From Massilia oculi (lineage in GTDB: Bacteria > Pseudomonadota > Gammaproteobacteria > Burkholderiales > Burkholderiaceae_D), in the NCBI RefSeq assembly GCF_003143515.1, contig NZ_CP029343.1, forward strand, positions 1,240,001 through 1,304,000: DNA of 64,000 nt, given 5' to 3'. The number at the start of each line of letters is the position of its first letter. Within the stretch, counting starts at the first letter, position 1. The translations under genes were made by a program, and so were the position numbers. The notes under the pieces were generated by a model, which was not told where the DNA came from, made no database searches, and worked only from the letters and a program-made list of their open reading frames with translations. Below, one piece after another: positions 29,001 through 38,115 of the stretch.

Positions 29001-30071
29001 CTACTCCTGGAACAGGAAGTGCAGATCGAGCCGTTCGCCGCTCAGGGCGCCATCGTAGCCGGGCAGCGCCGACAGCACCTCGCGGAAAGCGCCGCCCGCC
29101 ATCGCCGCCTGCGCCGACCTCAGGAGCGGCGTGTCCAGTGCGCTCGCATCGCAGGCCAGGAAGTACCGCTCGCGTATGACAGGGATGAAGTCGAGATCGA
29201 AGCGGCGCGCCGCCGTTTCGACGCCGAAGCCGACGTCGGCCATGCCGCTCGCGACATAGGCCGCCACCGCGGCATGCGTGAATTCGGCGGTGCCGGAACG
29301 GTTGATCACGGCCGGGTCGACGCCAAGGTCGGCCAGCAGCAGTTCGAGCAGCACCCGCGTGCCCGAGCCCTTCTGGCGGTTGACGAAGCGCAGATCGTGG
29401 CGCGCCAGGTGGGCCAGGCTTGTCACGCCCTTCGGATTGCCCTTGGCCACGAACAGCCCCTGCATGCGATACGCCAGGTGCAGCAGCGCGTGGCGCTCGG
29501 GGTCGAGCCAGGGCCGGTACTTGGCGGCCGCCGCCCCTTCCAGTTCGCCGACCGGCAAATGAAAACCCGCCAGGTCGCACTCGCCGCGCGCCAGCGCCGC
29601 CACCGCGTCGCTGCTGCCCCGGTAATTGATGTCGACCGTGACGCCGTGCTCATTCAACTGCGTCACCAGCGCCGCCACCGCGAACCCGTGCGAGGCGGTC
29701 AGGCGCAACACCTGGGCGTCGCCGACCAGGACCCGCGCCAGTTCCTGCTGCAGTTCCGAGGCGAGACTATCGAGCGTGGGAGTCAGGCGGGCGTGGATGC
29801 GGCGGTCGGCCCACATCAGCTTTTCGGCGAGCGGCGACAGCACCGTGCCCTTCCCGCGCACTTTATGAACCAGCTCGACACCGAACTGCGCCGAGAACTG
29901 CTGCAACAGGCCCCAGGCATGGCGGTAGGACATGCCGCGCGCGGTGGCGGCCTTGCTGATCGAACCGAGTTCGCTCACCGCGAGCAGCAGGCCGAGCAGC
30001 GCCGGCAGCGCGGTCGGTTCGCCGGAGGCATCGCGCACGATCCAGTCCGGCCGTATCTCCACTCTGATCAT
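29001..30071 (-). CDS. Formate dehydrogenase operon regulator (ModE-like HTH plus periplasmic-binding-fold domain)
   Basis: A 356-aa one-component regulator. Residues 15-100 form a LysR/ModE-type winged helix (LLLAVSELGSISKAATARGMSYRHAWGLLQQ), and residues 115-340 form a substrate-binding fold (LRLTASHGFAVAALVTQL, GSGTRVLLELLL, ADVGFGVETAARRFDLDF) of the molybdate/tungstate or anion-binding type. It is divergent from fdsGBA-fdhD-fdsD with about 115 bp between starts, the arrangement reported for FdsR in Cupriavidus. The ATG at 30071 gives the TGCAT-ATG context; a TTG two codons upstream is possible. A likely inducer is formate or oxyanion, but this is inferred. Confidence 0.82.
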   Translation of the reverse strand: MIRVEIRPDWIVRDASGEPTALPALLGLLLAVSELGSISKAATARGMSYRHAWGLLQQFSAQFGVELVHKVRGKGTVLSPLAEKLMWADRRIHARLTPTLDSLASELQQELARVLVGDAQVLRLTASHGFAVAALVTQLNEHGVTVDINYRGSSDAVAALARGECDLAGFHLPVGELEGAAAAKYRPWLDPERHALLHLAYRMQGLFVAKGNPKGVTSLAHLARHDLRFVNRQKGSGTRVLLELLLADLGVDPAVINRSGTAEFTHAAVAAYVASGMADVGFGVETAARRFDLDFIPVIRERYFLACDASALDTPLLRSAQAAMAGGAFREVLSALPGYDGALSGERLDLHFLFQE

Positions 30072-30187
30072 ATGCAAAATCCTTCATATTGAACACCGGT
30101 GAATCGGGTGCTACTCTGGCCTGAGCAGTCAATAAAAGCCGTTATATATGTTCCGATAAACATATGCAAGGCAGAGATGGAGACACC

Positions 30188-30691
30188 ATGAAACAAGACA
30201 GCACCGACACGCGCCGCGTCATCGGCGACATCCTCGCACTTCATGCGCACAATGGCCTGCTCGGCCAGGACTTGCTGCTGCCGGTGCTGCACGCGATCCA
30301 GGACCGGCTCGGCTTCATCCCGCCCGATGCGGTCGAGGGACTCGCGCAAAGCTTCAACCTGTCGCGCGCCGAGGTCCATGGCGTGATCACCTTCTACCAC
30401 TACTACAAGACCACGCCGCCGGCGCGCTGCACGGTGCAGGTCTGCCGCGCCGAGGCCTGCCAGAGCATGGGGGGCGACGCCCTGCTGTCGCACGTCAGTC
30501 AGGCGCTCGGTTGCGCGCTGCACGCGCATACCGCCGACGGCGGCTTCGCCCTGGAACCCGTCTACTGCCTGGGCCAGTGCGCCACCGCGCCGGCCATCAT
30601 GATCAACGATGCCGTCCACGCCCGCGTGACGTCGGCGCGTTTCGACAAGCTGATCGCGAAAGTGGCCACCAAGGCCGAGGAGGTCGCATGA
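30188..30691 (+). CDS. fdsG: NAD-dependent formate dehydrogenase gamma subunit
   Basis: NuoE-like [2Fe-2S] subunit of the cytoplasmic NAD-dependent formate dehydrogenase. It is 167 aa from ATG 30188. The four cluster cysteines are in VQVCRAEACQSMG and YCLGQCATAPA, and the N-terminal thioredoxin-fold helix region is present (LLPVLHAIQDRLGFIPPDAV). It passes electrons between FdsA and FdsB. It is the first gene of fdsG-fdsB-fdsA-fdhD-fdsD, with its stop overlapping the fdsB start (ATGA). Confidence 0.93.
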   Translation: MKQDSTDTRRVIGDILALHAHNGLLGQDLLLPVLHAIQDRLGFIPPDAVEGLAQSFNLSRAEVHGVITFYHYYKTTPPARCTVQVCRAEACQSMGGDALLSHVSQALGCALHAHTADGGFALEPVYCLGQCATAPAIMINDAVHARVTSARFDKLIAKVATKAEEVA

Positions 30692-32247
30692 GCGTGCGTA
30701 TCCATGTTCCCGCCGATTCGGCCGCGCTGGCCCTGGGCGCCGACGATGTCGCCAGCGCGATCCGTGGCGAGGCCGCACGGCGCGGCATCGCCATCGACCT
30801 TGTGCGCAACGGCACGCGCGGCCTGCTGTACCTCGAACCGCTGGTCGAAGTCGAGACCCCGGACGGGCGCATCGGCTTCGGCAACGTCGACGAAAGCGAC
30901 GTGGCCGCCCTGTTCGATGCCGGTTTCCACGACGGCCAATCCACGCACCGCCTGTCGCTCGGCCTGGTCGAGCAGATTCCCTACCTGGCCCGCCAGACCC
31001 GCCTGACCTTCGCCCGCTGCGGCATCACCGATCCGCTGTCCCTCAGCGACTACGAAGCCCACGGCGGCTACCGTGGCCTGCGCCAGGCCGTGACGATGAC
31101 GGGCGCCGACATCGTCGCCGCCGTCACCGCCTCCGGCCTGCGCGGACGCGGCGGCGCCGCCTTCCCCACCGGGATCAAGTGGAACACGGTGCTGCGGGCG
31201 CCCGGCTTCCAGAAATACATCGTCTGCAATGCCGACGAAGGCGACTCCGGCACCTTCGCCGACCGCATCGTCATGGAAAGCGATCCCTTCGTCCTGATCG
31301 AGGGCATGACGATCGCCGGCCTCGCGGTCGGCGCCACCCGCGGCTTCATCTATGTGCGCAGCGAGTATCCGCATGCGATCGCCGCCCTGAATCACGCGAT
31401 CCAGACGGCCACGTGCGCCGGCCTGCTCGGAGCGAACGTCGCCGGCAGCGGCCGCGCCTTCGAGCTGGAGGTGCGCAAGGGCGCCGGCGCCTACATCTGC
31501 GGCGAAGAAACCGCCCTGCTCGAGAGCATCGAGGGCAAGCGCGGCGTGGTGCGCGCCAAGCCGCCCCTGCCCGCGCTGGCCGGCCTGTTCGGCCAGCCGA
31601 CCGTCATCAACAACGTGCTGTCGCTGGCCTCGGTGCCGGTCATCCTCGACAAGGGGCCGCAGTTCTACCAGGACTTCGGCATGGGCCGCTCGCGCGGCAC
31701 CCTGCCGGTGCAACTGGCCGGCAATATCAAGAACGGCGGGCTGATCGAACTGGCGTTCGGCGTCACGCTGCGCGAGATCCTGTATGACTACGGCGGCGGC
31801 AGCGCCAGCGGCCGTCCGATCAAGGCGGTGCAGGTCGGTGGCCCGCTGGGCGCCTACCTGCCGGCCTCGCAGTGGGACACCCCGCTCGACTACGAGGCCT
31901 TCGCCGCCTTGTGGGCGGTGCTGGGCCATGGCGGCATCGTGGTCCACGACGACAGCGCCGACATGGCGAAGCTGGCGCGCTATGCGATGGAATTCTGCGC
32001 CGTCGAATCGTGCGGCAAGTGCACGCCCTGCCGCATCGGTTCCACCCGCGGCGTGGAGGTGATCGACAAGATCCGCGCCGGCGCCGAGCGTCCGCAACAG
32101 GTGATCCTGCTGCGCAGCCTGTGCGACACCATGCTCAACGGTTCGCTGTGCGCGATGGGCGGCATGACGCCTTACCCGGTGCTGTCGGCGCTAAACCACT
32201 TCCCGCAAGACTTCGGCCAGGTGGCCGGCGACGAATTGGCCGCCTGA
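30688..32247 (+). CDS. fdsB: NAD-dependent formate dehydrogenase beta subunit
   Basis: NuoF-like diaphorase subunit, 519 aa, that reduces NAD+. Visible motifs are the FMN/NAD site GRGGAAFPTGIKWN, CNADEGDSGTFADRIVME, GAGAYICGEETALLESIEGKRG and the C-terminal [4Fe-4S] ligands ESCGKCTPCRIGS plus a distal Cys in LRSLCDTML. The N-terminal 120 residues are a divergent thioredoxin-like extension as in other FdsB proteins. The start is ATG 30688, overlapping fdsG by 4 bp. It is a typical family member. Confidence 0.95.
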   Translation: MSVRIHVPADSAALALGADDVASAIRGEAARRGIAIDLVRNGTRGLLYLEPLVEVETPDGRIGFGNVDESDVAALFDAGFHDGQSTHRLSLGLVEQIPYLARQTRLTFARCGITDPLSLSDYEAHGGYRGLRQAVTMTGADIVAAVTASGLRGRGGAAFPTGIKWNTVLRAPGFQKYIVCNADEGDSGTFADRIVMESDPFVLIEGMTIAGLAVGATRGFIYVRSEYPHAIAALNHAIQTATCAGLLGANVAGSGRAFELEVRKGAGAYICGEETALLESIEGKRGVVRAKPPLPALAGLFGQPTVINNVLSLASVPVILDKGPQFYQDFGMGRSRGTLPVQLAGNIKNGGLIELAFGVTLREILYDYGGGSASGRPIKAVQVGGPLGAYLPASQWDTPLDYEAFAALWAVLGHGGIVVHDDSADMAKLARYAMEFCAVESCGKCTPCRIGSTRGVEVIDKIRAGAERPQQVILLRSLCDTMLNGSLCAMGGMTPYPVLSALNHFPQDFGQVAGDELAA

Positions 32248-32270
32248 ACGGCTGCCCAGGAGAGAAGGCA

Positions 32271-35120
32271 ATGATCGAAACCATCCTCACCCGCGATTTC
32301 GGGACACCGGCGAAAGACATCGACGTCGCCACCGAGATGATCACCCTGACCATCGACGGCGTCCAGGTCACCGTCCCGGCCGGCACCTCGCTGATGCGCG
32401 CTGCGGCCGAGAACAGCATCAACATCCCCAAGCTGTGCGCCACCGACAGCCTGGAGCCGTTCGGCTCCTGCCGCCTGTGCCTGGTCGAGATCGAAGGCCG
32501 CCGCGGCTATCCTGCTTCCTGCACCACGCCGGCCGAGGCGGGCATGGTGGTGCGCACCCAGACGCCCAAGCTGCAGGAAGTGCGCAAGGGCGTGATGGAG
32601 CTGTACATTTCCGACCACCCGCTCGACTGCCTCACCTGCCCCGCCAACGGCAATTGCGAGCTGCAGGACATGGCCGGCGTCACCGGCCTGCGCGAAGTGC
32701 GCTACGGCTACGAGGGCGCCAACCACCTCAAGCTCAAGAAGGACGAGAGCAATCCCTATTTCACCTTCGATTCCTCGAAGTGCATCGTGTGCAACCGCTG
32801 CGTGCGCGCCTGCGAGGAGACGCAAGGCACCTTCGCACTGACCATCTCGGGCCGCGGCTTCGATTCCCGCGTCTCCGCCGGCCAGAGCGAAGCGTTCATG
32901 GAGTCCGAGTGCGTCTCGTGCGGCGCCTGCGTCGAAGCCTGCCCCACCGCCACGCTCACCGAGAAATCGGTCATCTGGCTCGGCCAGGCCGAGCACAGCA
33001 TCACCACCACCTGCGCCTATTGCGGCGTCGGTTGCTCGCTCAAGGCGGAAATGAAAGGCAACGAGGTGGTGCGCATGGTGCCGGACCGGGACGGCAAGGC
33101 CAACGAGGGCCATGCCTGCGTCAAGGGCCGCTTCGCCTGGGGCTATGCCACCCACAAGGACCGCATCCTGAAACCCATGATCCGCGCCAGGATCACCGAC
33201 CCGTGGAAGGAAGTGTCGTGGGACGAGGCCCTCGACTACGCGGCGTCGGAGTTCAAGCGCATCCAGGCCAAGCACGGCAGGGATTCGATCGGCGGCATCG
33301 TCTCTTCGCGTTGCACCAACGAAGAAGGCTATCTGGTGCAGAAGCTGGTGCGCGCCGCCTTCGGCAACAACAACGTCGACACCTGCGCCCGCGTGTGCCA
33401 CTCCCCGACCGGCTACGGGCTGAAAACGACCCTGGGCGAATCGGCCGGCACCCAGACCTTCAAGTCCGTCGAAAAAGCCGACGTGATCCTGGTCATCGGC
33501 GCCAATCCGACCGACGGCCACCCGGTGTTCGCCTCGCGCATGAAGAAGCGCCTGCGCCAGGGCGCGCGCCTGATCGTCATCGATCCGCGCCGCATCGACC
33601 TGGTCAAGTCGCCGCACACCCGCGCCGATTACCACCTGCAGCTGCGGCCGGGCACCAACGTCGCGATGATCAGCGCGCTGGCCCACGTGATCGTGACCGA
33701 AGGCCTGATGGCCAACGACTTCATCACCGAGCGCTGCGACCTGCGCGCCTTCGCGCAGTGGCGCGCCTTCGTCGCCCAGCCCGAGAATTCGCCGGAAGCG
33801 ATGGAAGCGATCACCGGCGTGCCGGCGCAGCAGGTGCGCGACGCCGCCCGCCTGTATGCGCTGGGCGGCAACGGCGCGATCTTCTACGGCCTCGGCGTGA
33901 CCGAACACGCGCAGGGTTCCACCGCCGTCATGGGCATCGCCAACCTGGCCATGGTCACCGGCAACGTCGGCCGCGCCGGGGTGGGCGTCAATCCGCTGCG
34001 CGGACAGAACAATGTGCAGGGTTCCTGCGATATCGGCTCCTTCCCCCACGAGCTGCCGGGCTACCGCCACGTCTCGGACACCACCGTGCGCACCCTGTTC
34101 GAGCAGGCCTGGGGCGTGCCGCTGCAGGCCGAGCCGGGGCTGCGCATCCCGAACATGTTCGAGGCCGCCCTCGACGGCAGCTTCATGGGCCTGTATTGCC
34201 AGGGCGAGGACATCGTCCAGTCCGACCCCAACACCCAGCACGTCACCGCGGCGCTCGAAGCCATGGAGTGCATCGTGGTGCAGGACATCTTCCTGAACGA
34301 GACGGCCAAGTACGCCCACGTGCTGCTGCCCGGTTCCTCGTTCCTGGAAAAGGACGGCACCTTCACCAATGCCGAACGCCGTATCTCGCGCGTGCGCAAG
34401 GTGATGCCGCCACGGGCCGGCTATGCCGACTGGGAAGTCACCGTCGCGCTGTCGAACCGGCTGGGGTATCCGATGAACTACCGCCACCCGTCCGAGATCA
34501 TGGACGAGATCGCGCGCCTGACGCCGACCTTCAGCGGCGTCAGCTACCGGCGCCTCGATGAACTGGGCAGCATCCAGTGGCCATGCAACGACGAGGCGCC
34601 GGAAGGCACGCCGACCATGCACGTCGACGGCTTCGTGCGCGGCAAGGGCCGCTTCATCATCACCCAGTACGTCGCCACCGACGAGAAGGTGACGCGCAAG
34701 TATCCGCTGATCCTGACCACCGGCCGCATCCTGTCGCAGTACAACGTCGGCGCGCAGACGCGGCGCACCGAGAACGTGCGCTGGCATGCCGAAGACCGCC
34801 TCGAGATCCATCCGCACGATGCCCAGGAGCGCGGCATCGAGGACGGCCAGTGGGTCGGCATCCACAGCCGCGCCGGCGAGACCGTGCTGCGGGCGATGAT
34901 CACCGAGCGCATGCAGCCGGGCGTGGTCTACACCACCTTCCACTTCCCCGAATCGGGCGCCAACGTCATCACCACCGAGAATTCCGACTGGGCCACCAAC
35001 TGCCCCGAATACAAGGTCACGGCGGTGCAGGTGATGCCGGTCCAGCAGCAGTCGGACTGGCAGCTCGAGTATGCCCGCTTCAACCAGATGCAGCTGGGCC
35101 TGGCGGAGCCGGTCGCATGA
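32271..35120 (+). CDS. fdsA: NAD-dependent formate dehydrogenase alpha subunit (molybdopterin, catalytic)
   Basis: Catalytic subunit of 949 aa oxidising formate to CO2. Order: N-terminal [2Fe-2S] ferredoxin domain (PFGSCRLCLVEIEGRRGYPASC), His/Cys cluster (DHPLDCLTCPANGNCEL), two [4Fe-4S] sites (CIVCNRCVRACE, CVSCGACVEACP), a proximal cluster before the Mo domain (TTCAYCGVGCSL) and the bis-MGD domains. The residue that is selenocysteine in some homologues is Cys here, in DTCARVCHSPTG. The ATG at 32271 has AGGAGAG upstream. It overlaps fdhD by 4 bp. Metal (Mo or W) cannot be told from sequence. Confidence 0.96.
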   Translation: MIETILTRDFGTPAKDIDVATEMITLTIDGVQVTVPAGTSLMRAAAENSINIPKLCATDSLEPFGSCRLCLVEIEGRRGYPASCTTPAEAGMVVRTQTPKLQEVRKGVMELYISDHPLDCLTCPANGNCELQDMAGVTGLREVRYGYEGANHLKLKKDESNPYFTFDSSKCIVCNRCVRACEETQGTFALTISGRGFDSRVSAGQSEAFMESECVSCGACVEACPTATLTEKSVIWLGQAEHSITTTCAYCGVGCSLKAEMKGNEVVRMVPDRDGKANEGHACVKGRFAWGYATHKDRILKPMIRARITDPWKEVSWDEALDYAASEFKRIQAKHGRDSIGGIVSSRCTNEEGYLVQKLVRAAFGNNNVDTCARVCHSPTGYGLKTTLGESAGTQTFKSVEKADVILVIGANPTDGHPVFASRMKKRLRQGARLIVIDPRRIDLVKSPHTRADYHLQLRPGTNVAMISALAHVIVTEGLMANDFITERCDLRAFAQWRAFVAQPENSPEAMEAITGVPAQQVRDAARLYALGGNGAIFYGLGVTEHAQGSTAVMGIANLAMVTGNVGRAGVGVNPLRGQNNVQGSCDIGSFPHELPGYRHVSDTTVRTLFEQAWGVPLQAEPGLRIPNMFEAALDGSFMGLYCQGEDIVQSDPNTQHVTAALEAMECIVVQDIFLNETAKYAHVLLPGSSFLEKDGTFTNAERRISRVRKVMPPRAGYADWEVTVALSNRLGYPMNYRHPSEIMDEIARLTPTFSGVSYRRLDELGSIQWPCNDEAPEGTPTMHVDGFVRGKGRFIITQYVATDEKVTRKYPLILTTGRILSQYNVGAQTRRTENVRWHAEDRLEIHPHDAQERGIEDGQWVGIHSRAGETVLRAMITERMQPGVVYTTFHFPESGANVITTENSDWATNCPEYKVTAVQVMPVQQQSDWQLEYARFNQMQLGLAEPVA

Positions 35121-35974
35121 TGGACGCCCTCGACATGGATGCGCACGCCAAGGTGCAGGAGCCCTTCCAGTACTTCCCGAGCGCCTGCATGACCGTCGCC
35201 CGCACGCACGGCGGCCAGTTGCGCGGCACGCAGGACGAGCTGGCCGAGGAAGTACCGGTGGCGCTCGAGTACAACGGCGTCTCGCACGCGGTGATGCTGG
35301 CCACGCCCGCCGACCTCGAGGAGTTTGCGCTCGGCTTCTCCCTGAGCGAAGGCATCGTCGCCTCGCCCGCCGAATGCTATGGCGTGGAGATCGAACACGC
35401 TGCAAGCGGCATCACCGCCCACATCGACCTCGCCGCCGGCGCCTTCATGCGTCTCAAGGAGCGGCGGCGCAGCCTGGCGGGCCGTACCGGCTGCGGCCTG
35501 TGCGGCGTCGACAGCCTGGCCCAGGTGGTGCGGCCCCTTCCCTGGCTGGCGCCGACGCGGGCGCTGTCCGGCCCGGCGATCCGGCGCGCCCTGCTCGATG
35601 CCAGGGCCCAGCAGCCGCTCAACCGCATCACCGGCGCCACCCATGCGGCCATCTGGTGCGGCCGGGACGGCAGGCCGCGCGCGGCCTTCGAGGACGTCGG
35701 CCGCCACAACGCGCTCGACAAGCTGATCGGCGGCCTGTACCTGGCCGGGGCCGACCTGAGCGACGGCTTTTGCCTGATCACCAGCCGCGCCAGCGTCGAG
35801 ATGGTGCAGAAGGCCGCCACCGTCGGCATCGCCGCCATGGTGGCCATTTCGGCCCCTACCGCCCTCGCCGTCCGTACCGCACTCGGTTGCGGGCTGACCC
35901 TGGTCGCCTTTGCCCGCGGCGACGACTTCGTCGCCTACGCCCACGGCGCCAACATCGCAATGGAATCCGCATGA
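35117..35974 (+). CDS. fdhD: Formate dehydrogenase accessory sulfurtransferase FdhD
   Basis: Transfers sulfur to the molybdenum cofactor of formate dehydrogenase, which is needed for activity. It is 285 aa with the catalytic-loop motif GRTGCGLCGVDSL (Cys-x2-Cys), DLEEFALGFSLSEGIV and the nucleotide-like segment FEDVGRHNALDKLIGG. Two ATGs in tandem (35117 and 35120) could serve as start; the first overlaps the fdsA stop. Its place inside the structural operon (called fdsC in Cupriavidus) means enzyme and maturation factor are made together. Confidence 0.94.
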   Translation: MMDALDMDAHAKVQEPFQYFPSACMTVARTHGGQLRGTQDELAEEVPVALEYNGVSHAVMLATPADLEEFALGFSLSEGIVASPAECYGVEIEHAASGITAHIDLAAGAFMRLKERRRSLAGRTGCGLCGVDSLAQVVRPLPWLAPTRALSGPAIRRALLDARAQQPLNRITGATHAAIWCGRDGRPRAAFEDVGRHNALDKLIGGLYLAGADLSDGFCLITSRASVEMVQKAATVGIAAMVAISAPTALAVRTALGCGLTLVAFARGDDFVAYAHGANIAMESA

Positions 35975-36225
35975 ACATCGACAACCTGGTCACGATGGCC
36001 AACCAGATCGGCACCTTCTTCGCGTCCTATCCGGATCCCCGGGAAGGCCGCACCGAAATCGCCAACCACCTGCAGCGCTTCTGGGCGCCGCGCATGCGCA
36101 GCCGGCTGTTCTCGCACATCGACGAGACCGAGGGCGAGGGACTCAATCCGATGGTGATCGAAGCGTTGCTGGAGCACCGGCGCGACCATATGCCGCCTCC
36201 GCCGCCGGGTGGCGACGCCGGCTGA
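35971..36225 (+). CDS. fdsD: Formate dehydrogenase delta subunit
   Basis: An 84-aa small subunit, beginning MNIDNLVTMANQIGTFFASY and including RTEIANHLQRFWAPRMRSRL, the standard FdsD pattern. It is thought to stabilise or help assemble the FdsABG complex; it carries no cofactor ligands. Its ATG overlaps the fdhD stop by 4 bp, closing an operon in which every junction but fdsB-fdsA (23 bp) is an ATGA overlap. Confidence 0.92.
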   Translation: MNIDNLVTMANQIGTFFASYPDPREGRTEIANHLQRFWAPRMRSRLFSHIDETEGEGLNPMVIEALLEHRRDHMPPPPPGGDAG

Positions 36226-36254
36226 TCACGTGGGGTGCAGGCCCCACCATCCGG

Positions 36255-36689
36255 TCAAGCCTGCGCCGTCTCGAGCTGCGCCAACCTCGCGCGCAGCTTG
36301 CGTTCTTCACTCCATCGTTCGGTCTCGTCGCGCACCAGGGCGACGATCGCCGACACTTCCCCACCCGGCCCATGCAATAGCGCCACCGTAAACGCGATCG
36401 ACAGGGGTTTACCTTCCTTGTGCAGCGCCGGCACGCGCAGGATGTCGCTGCCGTAGCGCGTCTGGCCGGTGGCCATGGTCTTGTCATAGCCGCCCCAGTG
36501 CCGCTGGCGCTGGCGCTCGGGGATGATCAGGTCGAGCGACTGCCCGATGGCCTCGTTTTCGCTGAAGCCGAAGATGCGCGTGGCCGCGGCGTTCCAGTAC
36601 GTGATGTTACCTTTCGCATCACAGACGACGACGCCGTCGCCCAGCGCCTGCAGCAGTTGTTGGAAATCGATGTTGGCTTGCATGGTCAT
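36255..36689 (-). CDS. PAS-domain protein
   Basis: A 144-aa protein made of one PAS/PAC module: LLQALGDGVVVCDAKGNITYWN, then AATRIFGFSENEAIGQSLDLIIPE and the PAC part RYGSDILRVPALHKEGKPLS, ending in a short coiled coil. There is no output domain. The start ATG at 36689 has GGGAGG directly upstream. It lies between the fds and frc/oxc groups, opposite to fds and in line with frc behind a terminator. A stand-alone sensor or adaptor is possible (haem or flavin ligand unknown). Confidence 0.85.
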   Translation of the reverse strand: MTMQANIDFQQLLQALGDGVVVCDAKGNITYWNAAATRIFGFSENEAIGQSLDLIIPERQRQRHWGGYDKTMATGQTRYGSDILRVPALHKEGKPLSIAFTVALLHGPGGEVSAIVALVRDETERWSEERKLRARLAQLETAQA

Positions 36690-36699
36690 GCCTCCCCAT

Positions 36700-36734
36700 A
36701 AAAAAAGATGCGCGTCGCAACTCGCCGACGCGCA
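36700..36734 (-). terminator. Rho-independent terminator after frc
   Basis: On the minus strand the stem TGCGCGTCG/CGACGCGCA (36709-36734) is followed by a T run (plus-strand A 36700-36706). It lies 33 bp downstream of the frc stop and separates the oxc-frc operon from the PAS gene. Confidence 0.85.
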
Positions 36735-36766
36735 CCGAATCCCACCCTATCCAGCCAGGCCCGTGG

Positions 36767-38017
36767 TCACACCACCCGCTTCTCGTGCAGCGCCGCGATC
36801 TCCCTGGTGCTGTAGCCCAGGCCTTCCAGCACCTCATCGGTGTGCTCGCCCAGCAGCGGCGAACCCTTGATCTCGACCTTCATGTCCGAGAACTTGATGG
36901 GGCTGCCCACGGTCAGGTAGGTGCCCCGCTCCTTGTGCTCGACCTCGGCGATCGTGCCGCTGGCGCGCAGCGATGGATCGGCGGCGATCTCCTTCATCGA
37001 CAGCACCGGCGAGCAGGGAATGTCGTACTTGCGCAGGATGTCGACCGCCTCGAACTTGGTCTTGTCCTTCAGCCATTCCTCGATCGTCCCGAAAATGTCG
37101 AAGATCTTGTCCTGGCGCGCGATGGCGGTCATGTAGGCCGGGTCGTCGATCCACTCTTCCTTGCCGATCGCCTTGCAGATCGGCGCCCAGGCATGGCCCT
37201 GGATGGTGAAGTAGATATAGGCGTTGGGATCGGTCTCCCAGCCCTTGCACTTGAGCACCCAGCCCGGCTGGCCGCCGCCGCCGGCATTGCCGCCACGCGG
37301 CACGACGTCGGAGAATTTGCCGTGCGGGTATTGCGGATACTCTTCCAGGTAGCCGACCCGGTCCAGGCGCTGCTGGTCGCGCAATTTCACACGGCACAGA
37401 TTCAGCACGCTGTCCTGCATCGACACCGCCACTTTCTGGCCCTTGCCGGTGGTGTCGCGCGCACGCAGGGCGGTCAGGATGCCGATCGCCAGGTGCATGC
37501 CGGTATTGCTGTCGCCCAGGGCGGCCGCGCTGACGGTCGGTGGGCCGTCGTCGAAGCCGGTGGTCGAGGCAGCGCCGCCGGCGCACTGCGCCACGTTTTC
37601 ATAGACCTTCAGGTCCTCGTAGTGGTGGCCGTCGCTGAAGCCCTTCACCGACGCGACGATCATGCCCGGGTTCAGTTCCTTGATGTGCTCCCAGGTAAAG
37701 CCCATGCGGTCGAGCGCGCCCGGACCGAAGTTCTCGACCAGCACGTCCGACTCCTTGATCAGCTTGGTCAGGATTTCCTTTCCTTCGGGCGTCTTGGTGT
37801 CGAGCGTCAGCGACCGTTTATTGCTGTTCAGCATAGTGAAATACAGGGCGTCGACGCCGGGAATGTCGCGCAGCTGCGAGCGCGTGACGTCGCCCGCGCC
37901 GGGACGCTCGACCTTGATCACGTCGGCGCCGAACCAGGCCAGCAGCTGGGTGCAGGCGGGGCCGGCCTGGACGTGGGTGAAGTCGATGATCTTGATGCCT
38001 TCGAGTGGTTTGCTCAT
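36767..38017 (-). CDS. frc: Formyl-CoA:oxalate CoA-transferase (copy 1)
   Basis: Class III CoA-transferase that exchanges CoA between formyl-CoA and oxalate. It is 416 aa. The catalytic Asp is in [14 protein letters not shown] (about residue 169), and the flexible glycine loop [20 protein letters not shown], diagnostic for Frc as against other CaiB/BaiF enzymes, is intact. The N-terminus [19 protein letters not shown] is typical. It is the second gene after oxc on the minus strand (98 bp gap), so activation and decarboxylation of oxalate are made together. A second copy is at 49871-51118. Confidence 0.95.
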   Translation of the reverse strand: MSKPLEGIKIIDFTHVQAGPACTQLLAWFGADVIKVERPGAGDVTRSQLRDIPGVDALYFTMLNSNKRSLTLDTKTPEGKEILTKLIKESDVLVENFGPGALDRMGFTWEHIKELNPGMIVASVKGFSDGHHYEDLKVYENVAQCAGGAASTTGFDDGPPTVSAAALGDSNTGMHLAIGILTALRARDTTGKGQKVAVSMQDSVLNLCRVKLRDQQRLDRVGYLEEYPQYPHGKFSDVVPRGGNAGGGGQPGWVLKCKGWETDPNAYIYFTIQGHAWAPICKAIGKEEWIDDPAYMTAIARQDKIFDIFGTIEEWLKDKTKFEAVDILRKYDIPCSPVLSMKEIAADPSLRASGTIAEVEHKERGTYLTVGSPIKFSDMKVEIKGSPLLGEHTDEVLEGLGYSTREIAALHEKRVV

Positions 38018-38115
38018 AATGTCAGTCTCCTTTATTCAGTCGATATTGCGGGCTCCACCGGCAGCCTCGTGGGCGCCGGCGGTCATGCGTGTCGCTTCGC
38101 TGTACTACGGATCGG

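Noticed and set aside
32172..35405. Minus-strand open frame of over 1000 codons opposite fdsA
   Set aside because: fdsA on the plus strand shows every cofactor motif; the opposite frame is open only because of GC-rich third positions.
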